64,000 nt of DNA from JAEKNW01 sp963678375 (GTDB lineage Bacteria > Cloacimonadota > Cloacimonadia > Cloacimonadales > JAFGVF01): positions 2,294,001 to 2,358,000 of the forward strand of contig OY782831.1 in the NCBI GenBank assembly GCA_963678375.2. Reading direction: 5' to 3'. The notes beneath the pieces are model-generated. The model made no database searches. It saw only the letters and a list, made by a program, of their open reading frames with translations, and was not told the origin of the DNA. Positions 29,310-38,736 of the stretch are shown one piece after another (position 1 is the first letter of the stretch; each line of letters starts with the position of its first letter). The position numbers and the translations under genes are program-made.

Positions 29310-29856
29310 AAATCCTCCATAAATTTATTTTCAGTAATTTTATAAATACTTATTATATAATACAATTATGCAATAAATGTTCCCAGAAGTATTATATTTT
29401 TATGAATTGGTTTCTTGTGTAATTCAATAGCAAATTTATACCAAATTAACTATACATTTCTCAAATAGTGATGTCTTGTATAAGTGTAGAAGATAGCCAT
29501 AATCATAAAAGTACATTGAAATTTTTGCTTTGATTGTATCATGATTGTTACTGTCTTTTACTATTCCCAATGAATTATAGAGATACTTACAATTAATGGA
29601 TATCAAACATGTGATTAAAAAATAGATATTAATAAACAAAGCAGTAGATTTTACTAATAGGACTATATTATCCTCTAAGTAAGATTGCATCAAATATGAA
29701 AAATGACTAGAAAAGAAGAGACCCTGCTAGCAGGGTCAATATATTAGTTTTAACTCAAATAATGTATTATTCGCTATAGTTCTGTTACTTTATTAGGTTT
29801 AGAGAAGCTTAATATTACTAGTAATCTCTATACTCCTTAAATGGTTTGAGTAAATA
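29310..29856. other. Spacer between two minus-strand secreted-protein genes
   Basis: 547 nt, AT-rich. It contains the terminator at 29720-29737 and must hold the promoter of the giant FN3 gene. A minus-strand frame at 29436-29693 (85 codons) has no RBS and no recognisable protein features, and I do not call it a gene. Confidence 0.6.
29720..29737 (-). terminator. Terminator of the beta-helix protein gene
   Basis: The palindrome GACCCTGCTAGCAGGGTC is followed on the minus strand by TTCTTTTCTAG. It lies about 120 nt after the stop codon at 29857. Confidence 0.7.
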
Positions 29857-32496
29857 TTATTTTAGTAGAATCATCTTCTTGCTTGAGGAATATTTACCAG
29901 ATTTCATTTTGTAAAGATAAATTCCAGATGAAACATTATTATTGTTATCATCTTTACCATTCCATATAACAGTGTGGTTACCACCTTCTTTAACCTCGTC
30001 AACAAGGGTCTTGACTTTTTGTCCCTTTACATTATAGATAATGATTGATACATATCCAGGATTGGGTTGATTATAAGCAATAGAGGTTTGAGGATTAAAA
30101 GGATTAGGATAGTTTCCTTCTAGTTGCGCTATTGGAGCTATGTCATTAACATTATCGCTAATAAGATCTACATGAATAGTATTGGTTGGATCTGTAAAGT
30201 TACCTTCTGAATATCTTCCAACAACCCAGAAGTTAATTCCTCCTAGTTCAAGATCTAAATCATAGATTGCATATTCGGTATCATTCAAGCCCAAATCATG
30301 ATAATACAGCATACTTGGACTATTTTCATAAGACCAAACTATACTATAACCTGTGAAGGTGTGTGTGTCAATTTCTATAATATCATGTGAACATGGATTC
30401 CAAACGAATAAGTCTCCTAAAAGTCTTAAGTTGGTAGGGTGCAATAAATGATTTTCAGTTTGATATGAAATTTCTGTATTATCTTGTAAATTTAGTAATT
30501 TATCATCATCTAAAGACTCTGTAATAGTGTCAATACTAGCATAGAAATCTGAAAATTCAGTAACTCTAGGATTCACTGATAGGGGAGAGATATCACCAGA
30601 ATATTCTATAAGAGCTGTAGTTGTCATATCCCATGGTGAATCAAGAATCTTTCTGATAACTTTAACAAGGATTTCTTGACCATTAATATCTTTGGTGTAA
30701 GAACCCAGAACTTCACAAGAATTGGAATATAAGGTGTATTGTCCATCAATGAAAACAACTTGGTGATTAGCAAAGCTTTCACCACTATAAGCATCGTTTT
30801 TTAGATAAAGGTATTCTTGCTCTAGAGTAACAGTTTCCCAACCATTTGGACCATATTTCTGATAACCTACCAGCATTAGTTCATTATTATCATTTTCATA
30901 AACTAATTGCTTAACTTCTTCAGTAAAGAACTCGTCCTTAAGAATAGGTGTAACATCATTCCCGTTTATCTCAATATTTTCATAAGTCATAAAGACTTTT
31001 TCTCTAGGTTCAGCATTAAAATTAAGTGAAATTTCTTCATTCTGGTTATCATCATTCAAGGAAATGATAGTTTGCTCATCAAAAGGACCATAATAACAAT
31101 GACCAAAATAATATTGACCATCTAATTCATAATAACCTATGATAGTGAAAGTTATTGGATTCTCAAAGACTATTTCATAAGACTGTTCAATACTATCAAG
31201 ATGATAGTCAGTCATTTCCATACTATTTAAGTCTCTAATTCTAAGACTGTATGAAACTTGTTCTGTAATCTCACTAGTAATATTAACTGAAAGTGTGTAT
31301 CCCTCGTTCTCACTTGCGATAGGATCATAAACCACTGTTCCTAAACTTGGATTATCATTGGAATCATATATAGTTTGGTCAATCTCAGAAGTTACTTCAG
31401 TTCCCCAGTAATTATTCTTGGCTAAGATATTGATAGAAGAATTAATGTTGTTTAAAATAACACTATTATTATCGCCATTAACATCAATATTATCTTGAAT
31501 AGTATTTAAACCATAAGCGTAAGGATGGTTCATCTCGGGAGCTCCAATAACAGGTTGCGCACCTACGGTAAGATAGATTCCACCATAATTACCTGAAATT
31601 AAATTTCCAGCTATGTAAGGTGTTGCTCCACCTCCATAACACATAATGCCTGCACCAGAATTCATATCTCCTTCTATGTGATTATTAATGATTTGGTTAT
31701 CATATAAAGTACCTGAACAATTATAGAAGTAAACTCCTGTATAGTTTTCAGCTATGATATTATCAAAGATTTGAGCATTGATACCATTTGAAGAAAACAT
31801 ATCAACACATGTTATGCCTTGGTAGTGATTGTTATGAATATTGTTTTCAGTGATAGTTGGAGTTACTGGCATACCTGTAGTTTGAATACTTACCTGAATA
31901 GCACCTCTAAATTGTGGTCCTGTTCCGTTAGCTGTAATTTCATTATTTATTATCATCACATTACTTGATTCTGCAATTAGGATACCACTTTTAACACTAT
32001 TTTCGATTAAGTTCTCTTCAATGTGAACAGTCGGAGGATTATTGTTTCCAATTGCAAAAATATGAATCGCTTCATCATTATAAGTAAAATGTGAATTAGT
32101 AATATTAACTGGAGAATTGATAGAATTAATTCCATTTTCAGCATTTTTAAAGAAGCAATAGTCAAAAGAATTTGCTTCATCGCCTTCGTATTCTAATCTA
32201 ACTCCTTGGTGAGTAATATCAGTAACATCATTGCTAGCTTTGAAAGCAATAAGAGAATCTTCAGTACCTTCTGCTATAATTCTTCCCAAAGCAGTTATTT
32301 GATAATCCCCTGTAAAGAGAACTTCAACTCCAGCTTCGATTTCTAAAAGACTATTTTCAGGAATGGTAATGTCTCCAGTCACATTATAAGGGGAAGTTGC
32401 TAAATCCCATGTTCCACTCTGGTCACCATTTACATCAAGTGCTTGCAAGCCTAGCGTAAGCACAAATAGAAACAAAATACCTACAAATTTTTTCAT
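29857..32496 (-). CDS. Secreted right-handed beta-helix protein with C-terminal sorting domain
   Basis: 879 residues, signal peptide (MKKFVGILFLFVLTLGLQA), RBS TAGGAGA before the ATG. Residues about 25-375 are parallel beta-helix (PbH1/NosD-like) coils with many N-x-I, ENxI and NxIxGN steps, typical of carbohydrate-binding or polysaccharide-cleaving solenoids. Residues about 380-680 are beta-rich with no family recognised. A fibronectin-III-like domain lies at about 695-775. The C-terminal FlgD-Ig-like sorting domain has NYPNPFNPQTSIAYNQP and terminal KMILLK. No catalytic residues of a defined polysaccharide lyase could be placed. It is a single-gene unit with its own terminator. Confidence 0.82.
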   Translation of the reverse strand: MKKFVGILFLFVLTLGLQALDVNGDQSGTWDLATSPYNVTGDITIPENSLLEIEAGVEVLFTGDYQITALGRIIAEGTEDSLIAFKASNDVTDITHQGVRLEYEGDEANSFDYCFFKNAENGINSINSPVNITNSHFTYNDEAIHIFAIGNNNPPTVHIEENLIENSVKSGILIAESSNVMIINNEITANGTGPQFRGAIQVSIQTTGMPVTPTITENNIHNNHYQGITCVDMFSSNGINAQIFDNIIAENYTGVYFYNCSGTLYDNQIINNHIEGDMNSGAGIMCYGGGATPYIAGNLISGNYGGIYLTVGAQPVIGAPEMNHPYAYGLNTIQDNIDVNGDNNSVILNNINSSINILAKNNYWGTEVTSEIDQTIYDSNDNPSLGTVVYDPIASENEGYTLSVNITSEITEQVSYSLRIRDLNSMEMTDYHLDSIEQSYEIVFENPITFTIIGYYELDGQYYFGHCYYGPFDEQTIISLNDDNQNEEISLNFNAEPREKVFMTYENIEINGNDVTPILKDEFFTEEVKQLVYENDNNELMLVGYQKYGPNGWETVTLEQEYLYLKNDAYSGESFANHQVVFIDGQYTLYSNSCEVLGSYTKDINGQEILVKVIRKILDSPWDMTTTALIEYSGDISPLSVNPRVTEFSDFYASIDTITESLDDDKLLNLQDNTEISYQTENHLLHPTNLRLLGDLFVWNPCSHDIIEIDTHTFTGYSIVWSYENSPSMLYYHDLGLNDTEYAIYDLDLELGGINFWVVGRYSEGNFTDPTNTIHVDLISDNVNDIAPIAQLEGNYPNPFNPQTSIAYNQPNPGYVSIIIYNVKGQKVKTLVDEVKEGGNHTVIWNGKDDNNNNVSSGIYLYKMKSGKYSSSKKMILLK

Positions 32497-32621
32497 TATA
32501 TATCTCCTAATTTGAATTAATGATTTTCATAACAAGTTTAAATTAATTAATAAAACTGTAAATTTATTTTTTGAATTTTTTTCTTTAGAATTTCCGAAAA
32601 GACTTAGAATATATAGATTCT

Positions 32622-32643
32622 AAAACTATAAGTAGTTTTTTTT
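32622..32643 (+). terminator. Hairpin with U-tract in the region upstream of hchA
   Basis: AAAACTA (32622-32628) and TAGTTTT (32633-32639) can form a short AT stem followed by TTTT. A second small palindrome TTAGAAT/ATTCTAA (32604-32623) is directly upstream. This is not after a plus-strand gene, so if it acts it would be in the hchA leader. The AT-only stem makes it weak. Confidence 0.25.
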
Positions 32644-32696
32644 GTTAATATGATTAATATATATATAATAATATTACTTCATTGGTAGGTGAAAAT

Positions 32697-33572
32697 ATGA
32701 TAAGTTTACCTTTTTCCCCATCAAAAAATATTGATGGAACTTACTCTCCCTCAAAACTTAGTTTAAAATTGACCAGTAAATCTTCACCTAAATATAGTCA
32801 TATAAATTATGATAAAATCTCTAATAAGATTAAGATAATGATAATTTGTACAGAAGAAGACCATTTCAAGATGAAAAATAATAAGGTTTTTTTAACTGGA
32901 AATCATCCAATAGAGTTGCTTCTACCTATTTTGCATTTTGATAGAGCTACTTTTGATATCGATATTTTTACACCTACTGGAAAAGAAAGTAAAATAGAAA
33001 TGTGGGCTTTCCCTAAGGATGACGAAAATATCTTGGAAATCTTTCAAAAATATAAAAGCAAGTTCGAACAGCCCAAATCTCTCAGGAAATTTGTTCAAGA
33101 TGATGAAAAAGTGCAAGAACTTTATCAGGCAATATTTATTCCTGGAGGTCATGGAGCTATGTTGGGACTTCCCTTTAATAATGATCTAAAAGAAATCATT
33201 CTTGAAAGTCATTTTCATGACTTAAAAATATTATCAATATGTCATGGACCAGCAAGCTTTTTATCTCTAGCCAATGGGGATGAGGGTAGTAGTTTCATTT
33301 TCAAGGGTTATAAAATGGCTATTTTCCCTGATTGGGTGGATAAGCTAACTCCTTTTATTGGATATTTACCTGGACATATAAGTTGGAGATATGGAAGGCA
33401 ATTAAAAGATTTTGGAGTTAAAGTTGTAAATAATAAAGCAGATTCAACTTGTGTAATAGATAGAAATGTAATAACTGGTGCTAGTCCATTAGCAGCAAAT
33501 AAATTTGGTATAATTTCTACTAAAGAAATTATAAAAAGTCAACTTATTAAAAAAGTTAATGACAAAATATAA
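32697..33572 (+). CDS. hchA: Hsp31-type chaperone / protein deglycase HchA (DJ-1/PfpI family)
   Basis: 291 residues from ATG 32697, which has TAGGTGA at 32686-32692; the in-frame TTG at 32682 lacks an RBS. The sequence follows E. coli HchA closely by memory: TGNHPIELLLPILH, FVPGGHGA-like FIPGGHGAMLGLP, the nucleophilic elbow SICHGPASFL with the conserved Cys, FPDWVDKLTPFIGYLPGH and the C-terminal ITGASPLAANKFG. The family repairs glycated proteins and nucleic acids and acts as a stress chaperone in the cytoplasm. The length is close to the E. coli protein. It stands 43 nt before a TPR kinase gene in the same direction. Confidence 0.93.
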   Translation: MISLPFSPSKNIDGTYSPSKLSLKLTSKSSPKYSHINYDKISNKIKIMIICTEEDHFKMKNNKVFLTGNHPIELLLPILHFDRATFDIDIFTPTGKESKIEMWAFPKDDENILEIFQKYKSKFEQPKSLRKFVQDDEKVQELYQAIFIPGGHGAMLGLPFNNDLKEIILESHFHDLKILSICHGPASFLSLANGDEGSSFIFKGYKMAIFPDWVDKLTPFIGYLPGHISWRYGRQLKDFGVKVVNNKADSTCVIDRNVITGASPLAANKFGIISTKEIIKSQLIKKVNDKI

Positions 33573-33606
33573 TATGAAAATGTAATTAAAATAATATGGT
33601 ATTTTT

Positions 33607-33611
33607 GGAGG
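33607..33611 (+). promoter_or_regulatory. RBS that sets a TTG start
   Basis: GGAGG stands 4 nt before TTG at 33616, the same layout as at 4471-4480. No ATG with an RBS is available nearby in frame. Confidence 0.65.
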
Positions 33612-33615
33612 AATT

Positions 33616-35535
33616 TTGGACTATAAAAAGATTTATAAGGAACTGAATAATTATTTACTTAAGAAAGACAAGGATTCTTATTCAAGGAGGTATAATGAAA
33701 TAATTGATAAGATTCCTCATAAAAGTCAAGAATATATCGAAATGCTTTTGCTAAAGCTGTCTTATTCAATTATATATGAAGCTAACTATTCAGGAATAAT
33801 CTCCTATATACTTGAGATAGAGCTAGATGTTAAAAGCTATGGCTCAATCCTTCAGCAAATTAAGTTTTCTATTAATAAGGGTGTTGTTTTAGGTCGTTTA
33901 AATCAGTTTGATAAAGCACTTGAAGTTTATAACAATGTATTATCATTGTGCAGTGATAATGAATATATTTCATTCAAGATTAGCACTTTAATTAATATCG
34001 GTGTAATATACAACAGAGAGTATCAATATTTAAAGTCACTAAAATATTTTCTTAGAGCTTACAATTTGAATACCCAAGTTGAACAACCAGTGCAAAATAC
34101 TTCTATTCTTGCTAATTTAGGAGTTATTTATCTAAATATTCGTGAATATGACAAAGCAGTTTACTATTTTGAACTCTGCATTAAAACCTTGCCTGAATCA
34201 AGGAAATATAGTCTCCCTGCTTTATATAGTAACTTAATATTAGCTTATAGTAAAGTAGGTGATTACTCAAAGGTAAAAGATATTATTTCTATTATAGAAG
34301 ATGAAATAGATACATATAATCAGGTGAATCTTTTAGCCTATAAAAGGTCTTTAGCTGAATTCTATTTTGATACTAGAGATCTCTCTTCTTCTGAAGAATG
34401 CTATAAATATTTAATGAATAATTCGAATCAAATTAATGTTATAGCAGAACACAAAATATCACTAGCTAAGATATACTTATTACAAAGCAATCTAGAGAAA
34501 AGCAAAGAACTGATAGATGAAGTAACAAGTATGGGAAATTTTAGTGAAATCATTAGTGAACAGTTAGATTTTTTAAGACTAAAAAGTGAGTATTATCAAA
34601 AGATTGAAGATTATCAAAAAGCTTATGAAATTTCTCAAGAAATAATAAAACTAAATGATGATAATTATTTCAAATTGCAAGCAGAAGTAATGGATGGATT
34701 GACTGAACCAATTGTTTCTGATGTGGCAGATATTTCTTCTGTTGCTTACTTAGAAAAAATAAATGATTTAGAAGCTATGAATTCAGAACTAATTTCTAAA
34801 GAAAAGCTGCTAATTGAATCCCTAAATGAACTTAAAAAAGAGTCTTATCTCAGAGAAAAAATAATCTCAATAATTACACATGATATAAGATCTCCGATTG
34901 GTAATATTATTCAGCTTATGGAAATGCAAGATGAATTTGAAAGTGTTGAGGAAAAAGAAGAAACTAAAAAAGAGATTATTGAGGCAATGCAACAGACTTT
35001 TTCCTTAACTAATGAACTGGTAATTTGGGCAAAAGATATAATCTCAAAGCGGCAAGCAAATTTAGAAAACCTCGAAGTTAGAAAAATCATTGATAAATGC
35101 CACTTAGTATTAAAGCATCAGTTAGATAGAAAGCATATTACTCTGATTAACAAAGTTGCCCCAGATGATCTCATATATGGTCACCAAGCTACTATTGAAA
35201 CTTGCTTCAGGAATATTCTTTCTAATGCAATTAAATACTCAAGTGAAAATACAAATATTGAGGTTGAAGCAAAATATGAGGCTGATAATGTGGCTTTTAT
35301 GGTTAGAGATTATGGTAAGGGTATGTCTCAAGAAGAAGTGGATAAAGTATTTGATTATGACAAAGTTTCAAGTCTGGGTACTAATAGTGAAGAGGGTATA
35401 GGGATCGGACTTTTATTAGTTAAAGAGTTGGTGGATAAAAATAAGGGTACAATAGAATGTAAATCACAAGTAGGAGAAGGAACAATATTTACGTTAACTT
35501 TTCCTAAAACATTAAAGCAAGATACTGCGGATTAG
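33616..35535 (+). CDS. Soluble TPR-repeat sensor histidine kinase
   Basis: 639 residues with a TTG start. The first roughly 365 residues are helical tetratricopeptide-like repeats (e.g. NIGVIYNREYQYLKSLKYF and NLGVIYLNIREYDKAVYYFE). A coiled coil (about 375-405) leads to HisKA with His422 in THDIRSPIGN, then HATPase with N-box NILSNAIKYS, G1 DYGKGM and G2 GIGIGLLLVKE. There is no signal peptide, no transmembrane helix and no receiver. Partner binding through the TPR part is likely the input. No response regulator gene is adjacent, so it is an orphan kinase. The gene follows hchA by 43 nt and may share its transcript. Confidence 0.9.
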   Translation: MDYKKIYKELNNYLLKKDKDSYSRRYNEIIDKIPHKSQEYIEMLLLKLSYSIIYEANYSGIISYILEIELDVKSYGSILQQIKFSINKGVVLGRLNQFDKALEVYNNVLSLCSDNEYISFKISTLINIGVIYNREYQYLKSLKYFLRAYNLNTQVEQPVQNTSILANLGVIYLNIREYDKAVYYFELCIKTLPESRKYSLPALYSNLILAYSKVGDYSKVKDIISIIEDEIDTYNQVNLLAYKRSLAEFYFDTRDLSSSEECYKYLMNNSNQINVIAEHKISLAKIYLLQSNLEKSKELIDEVTSMGNFSEIISEQLDFLRLKSEYYQKIEDYQKAYEISQEIIKLNDDNYFKLQAEVMDGLTEPIVSDVADISSVAYLEKINDLEAMNSELISKEKLLIESLNELKKESYLREKIISIITHDIRSPIGNIIQLMEMQDEFESVEEKEETKKEIIEAMQQTFSLTNELVIWAKDIISKRQANLENLEVRKIIDKCHLVLKHQLDRKHITLINKVAPDDLIYGHQATIETCFRNILSNAIKYSSENTNIEVEAKYEADNVAFMVRDYGKGMSQEEVDKVFDYDKVSSLGTNSEEGIGIGLLLVKELVDKNKGTIECKSQVGEGTIFTLTFPKTLKQDTAD

Positions 35536-35604
35536 TGATTTAGTCCATAACTCCCACCACAAAACCTTAGAGAAGTTATGAGAATTATTTATTCCTAAAG
35601 AAAA

Positions 35605-35643
35605 TACAGCACAACATCAAAGAAGCTAGCAAGTTGTACTGTA
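35605..35643 (-). terminator. Terminator of the small membrane protein gene
   Basis: TACAGCACAAC / GTTGTACTGTA form an 11-bp stem (one G-U on the minus-strand transcript), followed on the minus strand by TTTTCTTTAGG. It lies about 43 nt beyond the stop codon at 35686. Confidence 0.65.
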
Positions 35644-35685
35644 TTAACTTATTCACACATTTTCAAGCTGCATATATAAATTGAA

Positions 35686-36537
35686 TTACCAACCCCTTGT
35701 CTTTTTCATTTGCTCTCTATTAAATCTCTCTTGCTTTTCTTTCCATCTTGTGTGTTCTTCAGCTCTCCTTCTTGAATCATTGGTAATCTTCTGGCTTGCT
35801 GAATCCCTGGAAGAAGAAGATGATGATGAATAACTTGGTCCATCAGATGCCTTAATAAGAAACGTCAATACCATTAATGCTATTACAAAAGCTGCAATTA
35901 TACCCAGAACAATACCTAAACCTACTAACAAGTATGTTACTGCAGTGGTAAAAAGAAAGGCTAGAACAATGCCGATAATAGCATGTGTAATCTGATAGGG
36001 AATAGTATAAAGAGCAACTAACTTAAAGACAACAAACTCTCGAACTATCGCCCAAACTGCACTTAAAATTAAAAAGTTAAGACAAGACCATAGTAACCAA
36101 GTTACCCAGTGCTGGTTGATAGGGAGTTCCAATAGGTTAATATTACTAAAAAAGTAATACATTCTATCGTACCAGAAAGTGAAAAGTATAGCTATAATAA
36201 AAGAAAATATTATCCAGAAAAGATGATACCAATTTTCTTTTTCTGAAAATTTTTCTTGAGTTGCTTTTGGAAATAACTCCCTAAAAAGTCCGTCTATCAT
36301 AATAAAGGAGAACCATACTACTATCATTACCACAACAGATACCCAGAAGCGCCAATGTTTCCAGCTTACAAAGTCTTGTAGATAATCAAATAACTGGCTA
36401 ATATTTGAAATTTGCAGAACTTGGGTAAATGTTGGAAATTCTTTTTGACTCTCAACTACTTTTTGAACAAGACTATTCTCAGCAAAACATGCAAAGATAG
36501 TTACTAATAACACAAGAATAATAACAAGTTTTTTCAT
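35686..36537 (-). CDS. Membrane protein of unknown function with Ser-rich linker and basic tail
   Basis: 283 residues. An N-terminal signal peptide (ending near FACFAE) is followed by about five to six hydrophobic helices (about 62-85, 105-126, 142-165, 170-195 and 196-228), rich in Trp and Phe. Then comes a serine run (SYSSSSSSSRDSAS, about 235-248) and a charged Arg/Lys/Glu tail of about 35 residues ending in KKTRGW, presumably cytoplasmic. RBS AAGGAC lies before the ATG. No family is recognised. It lies alone between the TPR kinase (convergent) and pepF (divergent), so context gives no role. Confidence 0.75.
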   Translation of the reverse strand: MKKLVIILVLLVTIFACFAENSLVQKVVESQKEFPTFTQVLQISNISQLFDYLQDFVSWKHWRFWVSVVVMIVVWFSFIMIDGLFRELFPKATQEKFSEKENWYHLFWIIFSFIIAILFTFWYDRMYYFFSNINLLELPINQHWVTWLLWSCLNFLILSAVWAIVREFVVFKLVALYTIPYQITHAIIGIVLAFLFTTAVTYLLVGLGIVLGIIAAFVIALMVLTFLIKASDGPSYSSSSSSSRDSASQKITNDSRRRAEEHTRWKEKQERFNREQMKKTRGW

Positions 36538-36778
36538 TTAATAGTCCTTTTGTTTTTTGCCAATAAGGCTAATTAATATACATCATCTTTTTATTATGTT
36601 AATTATGATAATTTATTATATATACTTAAATGTTAAAGTGTCAAGTAAAACCTTTCCTCAAGCCAATCAAATGATTAGTATTTCTCCTGATAGTCCTTTC
36701 ATTGTTCTCTATTATCAGCTATCTAATAAATATCACTTCTTTTTTTTACCTGCTAATGAAAAAAAGAATAATTTTATA

Positions 36779-36806
36779 TTGACTAATTAAAAGATAGCAT
36801 TAATAT
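36779..36806 (+). promoter_or_regulatory. Candidate promoter of pepF
   Basis: TTGACT (36779-36784) and TAATAT (36801-36806) are 16 nt apart, followed by about 28 nt to the start codon and an AGGAG RBS (36825-36829). Confidence 0.5.
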
Positions 36807-36834
36807 AAGAAAAATAATAGATTAGGAGTTTATC

Positions 36835-38625
36835 ATGGAAATGAGATGGTCTTTGAAAGAATTATATAGGAGTTTTGATTCTATAGAATATCAAGATGAC
36901 CTTGGGAAATTAGATTTATTAATCGATAATATAAATGATCAGGCAAAATATTTAACAGAGAATATGGGGAAATTTGACAAAGCAAATAAAGTCAAAGTTC
37001 TAGAAGATAAACTACAAAATGATTTAAATGTTGATGATGTATTAGAGAGACTGCACTCTTTTGCAGGACTTACTAATTCAACTGATGTAGAAAATGCTGA
37101 ATCGATAAAGTATTTGCAAGTCCTTGATGATAAACTTGTTAAAATGACTGACGCAAATGTAAAGTTTAATAAATGGATTTGCAGTCTTACTGATTTAGAA
37201 CAACTTATTCAAGAGTCAGACTTCTTGAAAGAACATTCTTATCATTTGCATGAGATTGCAAAGAAGAAAGATTATCTCTTGTCAGATGAAATGGAGTTAA
37301 TGTATGCAAGATTGCAACAATCTGGTTCAACAGCATGGGTGAGACTGCAATCAAATATTATATCAACTCTAATGGTTGATCTTGAAGAAGGCGGTAAACT
37401 TAGACAAGAACCTCTTCCAGTTGTACGTAATATGGCTTATGATAAAAATGCCGACATAAGAAAAAAAGCTTATAAAGCAGAATTAAAATCATACAAAAAA
37501 GTAGATCACGTTATAGCTGCTTCTTTGAATGCCATAAAGGGTGAAGTAATTACCATGTGCCAACAGAGAGGTTATAAGTCACCACTAGAAATGACTTTGC
37601 TAAATAGTAGAATGGAAGAAACTACTTTAAATGCAATGCTTGAAGCCATTAGAGAGGCTTTACCAGAGTTCAGAAAATACTTGCAAAGAAAAGCTGAATT
37701 ATTAGGTCATAAAAATGGACTACCATTCTATGATTTGTTTGCTCCAATGGGCAAAGCAGATATGACATATACTTATGACGAAGCAAAAGACTTCATTGTT
37801 AAGAATTTTGCAAAGTTTAGTCAGAAACTTTCTGATTTTGCCAAACATGCTTTTGAAAACAATTGGATTGATGCTGAACCAAGAAAAGGTAAGCGTGGGG
37901 GAGCTTTCTGCTCAAGTATACATGCTCTGGGACAATCAAGAATATTATCTAATTTCACAGGCTCTTTCTCTGATGTTTCAACCTTAGCCCATGAACTAGG
38001 TCATGGATATCATAGTCATGTTTTAAACTCTCAAACTTCTTTAAACTCAGGGTATCCAATGCCTCTTGCTGAAACTGCTTCAATCTTTTGTGAAACTATT
38101 ATTAATAACTCAGTTTTAGCAAATGCTAATCCTGAACAAACATTTACTTTGCTTGAAGGTAGGATTTCTGACTCAACTCAGACAATAGTTGATATTTACA
38201 GTAGATTCTTATTCGAATCAGCACTTTTTGAAAAGAGAAGGGAATTTGATTTAACAGTAGAAGAACTAAAAGATACCATGATACAAGCACAAAAAGAAGC
38301 TTATGGCGATGGATTAGATAATAATTTTATGCACCCTTATATGTGGGCTTGCAAACCTCACTATTATTATGTAGAAGCTAATTTCTATAACTTCCCTTAT
38401 GCATTTGGACAGTTATTCGCTTTGGGTTTATATGCTGAGTATCAGAAAAGAGGTCAGTCTTTCTTGGAAGATTATGATAAATTGCTTGAAGCTACTGGCA
38501 AGAATGATATCTTAGATGTCACAAAATTAATGGGTATTGATGTTAATTCTGTTGAATTTTGGAGATCTTCACTGAAATTAATAATTGATGATATTCATAA
38601 GTTCCTTGAGGTAAGTAAAATCTAA
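36835..38625 (+). CDS. pepF: M3 family oligoendopeptidase F
   Basis: 596 residues, ATG start with a TTAGGAG RBS. The zinc motif HELGHGYHSH (about 386-395) is followed by the downstream Glu in LAETASIFCE, the normal metal-binding set of M3 thermolysin-like peptidases. The neighbouring ALGQSRILSNF and the C-terminal MHPYMWACKPHYYY / FYNFPYAFGQLFALGLY segments are typical of the PepF branch. There is no signal peptide; it degrades oligopeptides in the cytoplasm. The gene is transcribed alone, with inverted repeats behind it. Confidence 0.93.
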   Translation: MEMRWSLKELYRSFDSIEYQDDLGKLDLLIDNINDQAKYLTENMGKFDKANKVKVLEDKLQNDLNVDDVLERLHSFAGLTNSTDVENAESIKYLQVLDDKLVKMTDANVKFNKWICSLTDLEQLIQESDFLKEHSYHLHEIAKKKDYLLSDEMELMYARLQQSGSTAWVRLQSNIISTLMVDLEEGGKLRQEPLPVVRNMAYDKNADIRKKAYKAELKSYKKVDHVIAASLNAIKGEVITMCQQRGYKSPLEMTLLNSRMEETTLNAMLEAIREALPEFRKYLQRKAELLGHKNGLPFYDLFAPMGKADMTYTYDEAKDFIVKNFAKFSQKLSDFAKHAFENNWIDAEPRKGKRGGAFCSSIHALGQSRILSNFTGSFSDVSTLAHELGHGYHSHVLNSQTSLNSGYPMPLAETASIFCETIINNSVLANANPEQTFTLLEGRISDSTQTIVDIYSRFLFESALFEKRREFDLTVEELKDTMIQAQKEAYGDGLDNNFMHPYMWACKPHYYYVEANFYNFPYAFGQLFALGLYAEYQKRGQSFLEDYDKLLEATGKNDILDVTKLMGIDVNSVEFWRSSLKLIIDDIHKFLEVSKI

Positions 38626-38642
38626 GGGTTTAGATATTTTAT

Positions 38643-38678
38643 GGGATGCAGGTTCTTGTTAAGCAAAACCTGCATCCC
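38643..38678. repeat. 12-bp perfect inverted repeat after pepF
   Basis: GGGATGCAGGTT (38643-38654) and AACCTGCATCCC (38667-38678) form a strong hairpin with a 12-nt loop. It is 18 nt after the pepF stop and can act as its terminator, although the following sequence (AATTATAAAAAT) is not a proper U-tract. The GCAGGTTCTT..AGCAAAA core recurs at about 63721-63738. Confidence 0.7.
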
Positions 38679-38689
38679 AATTATAAAAA

Positions 38690-38714
38690 TAGAGACGTAT
38701 GCAATACGTCTCTA
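38690..38714 (-). terminator. Palindrome serving as terminator of the GLUG protein gene
   Basis: TAGAGACGTAT / ATACGTCTCTA form an 11-bp stem with a 3-nt loop. On the minus strand it is followed by TTTTTATAATT and lies 22 nt after the stop codon at 38737. The TAGAGACG...CGTCTCTA form resembles short palindromes that are dispersed in many bacterial genomes, so it may also be a repeat-family member. Confidence 0.7.
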
Positions 38715-38736
38715 CAGTATTTTATGTCATATGACA

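Noticed and set aside
29436..29693. 85-codon minus-strand frame
   Set aside because: No RBS, no recognised domain, AT-rich spacer with the terminator directly beside it.
36557..36790. 77-codon plus-strand frame upstream of pepF
   Set aside because: TTG start without RBS; its end overlaps the -35 region of the pepF promoter; low-complexity composition.
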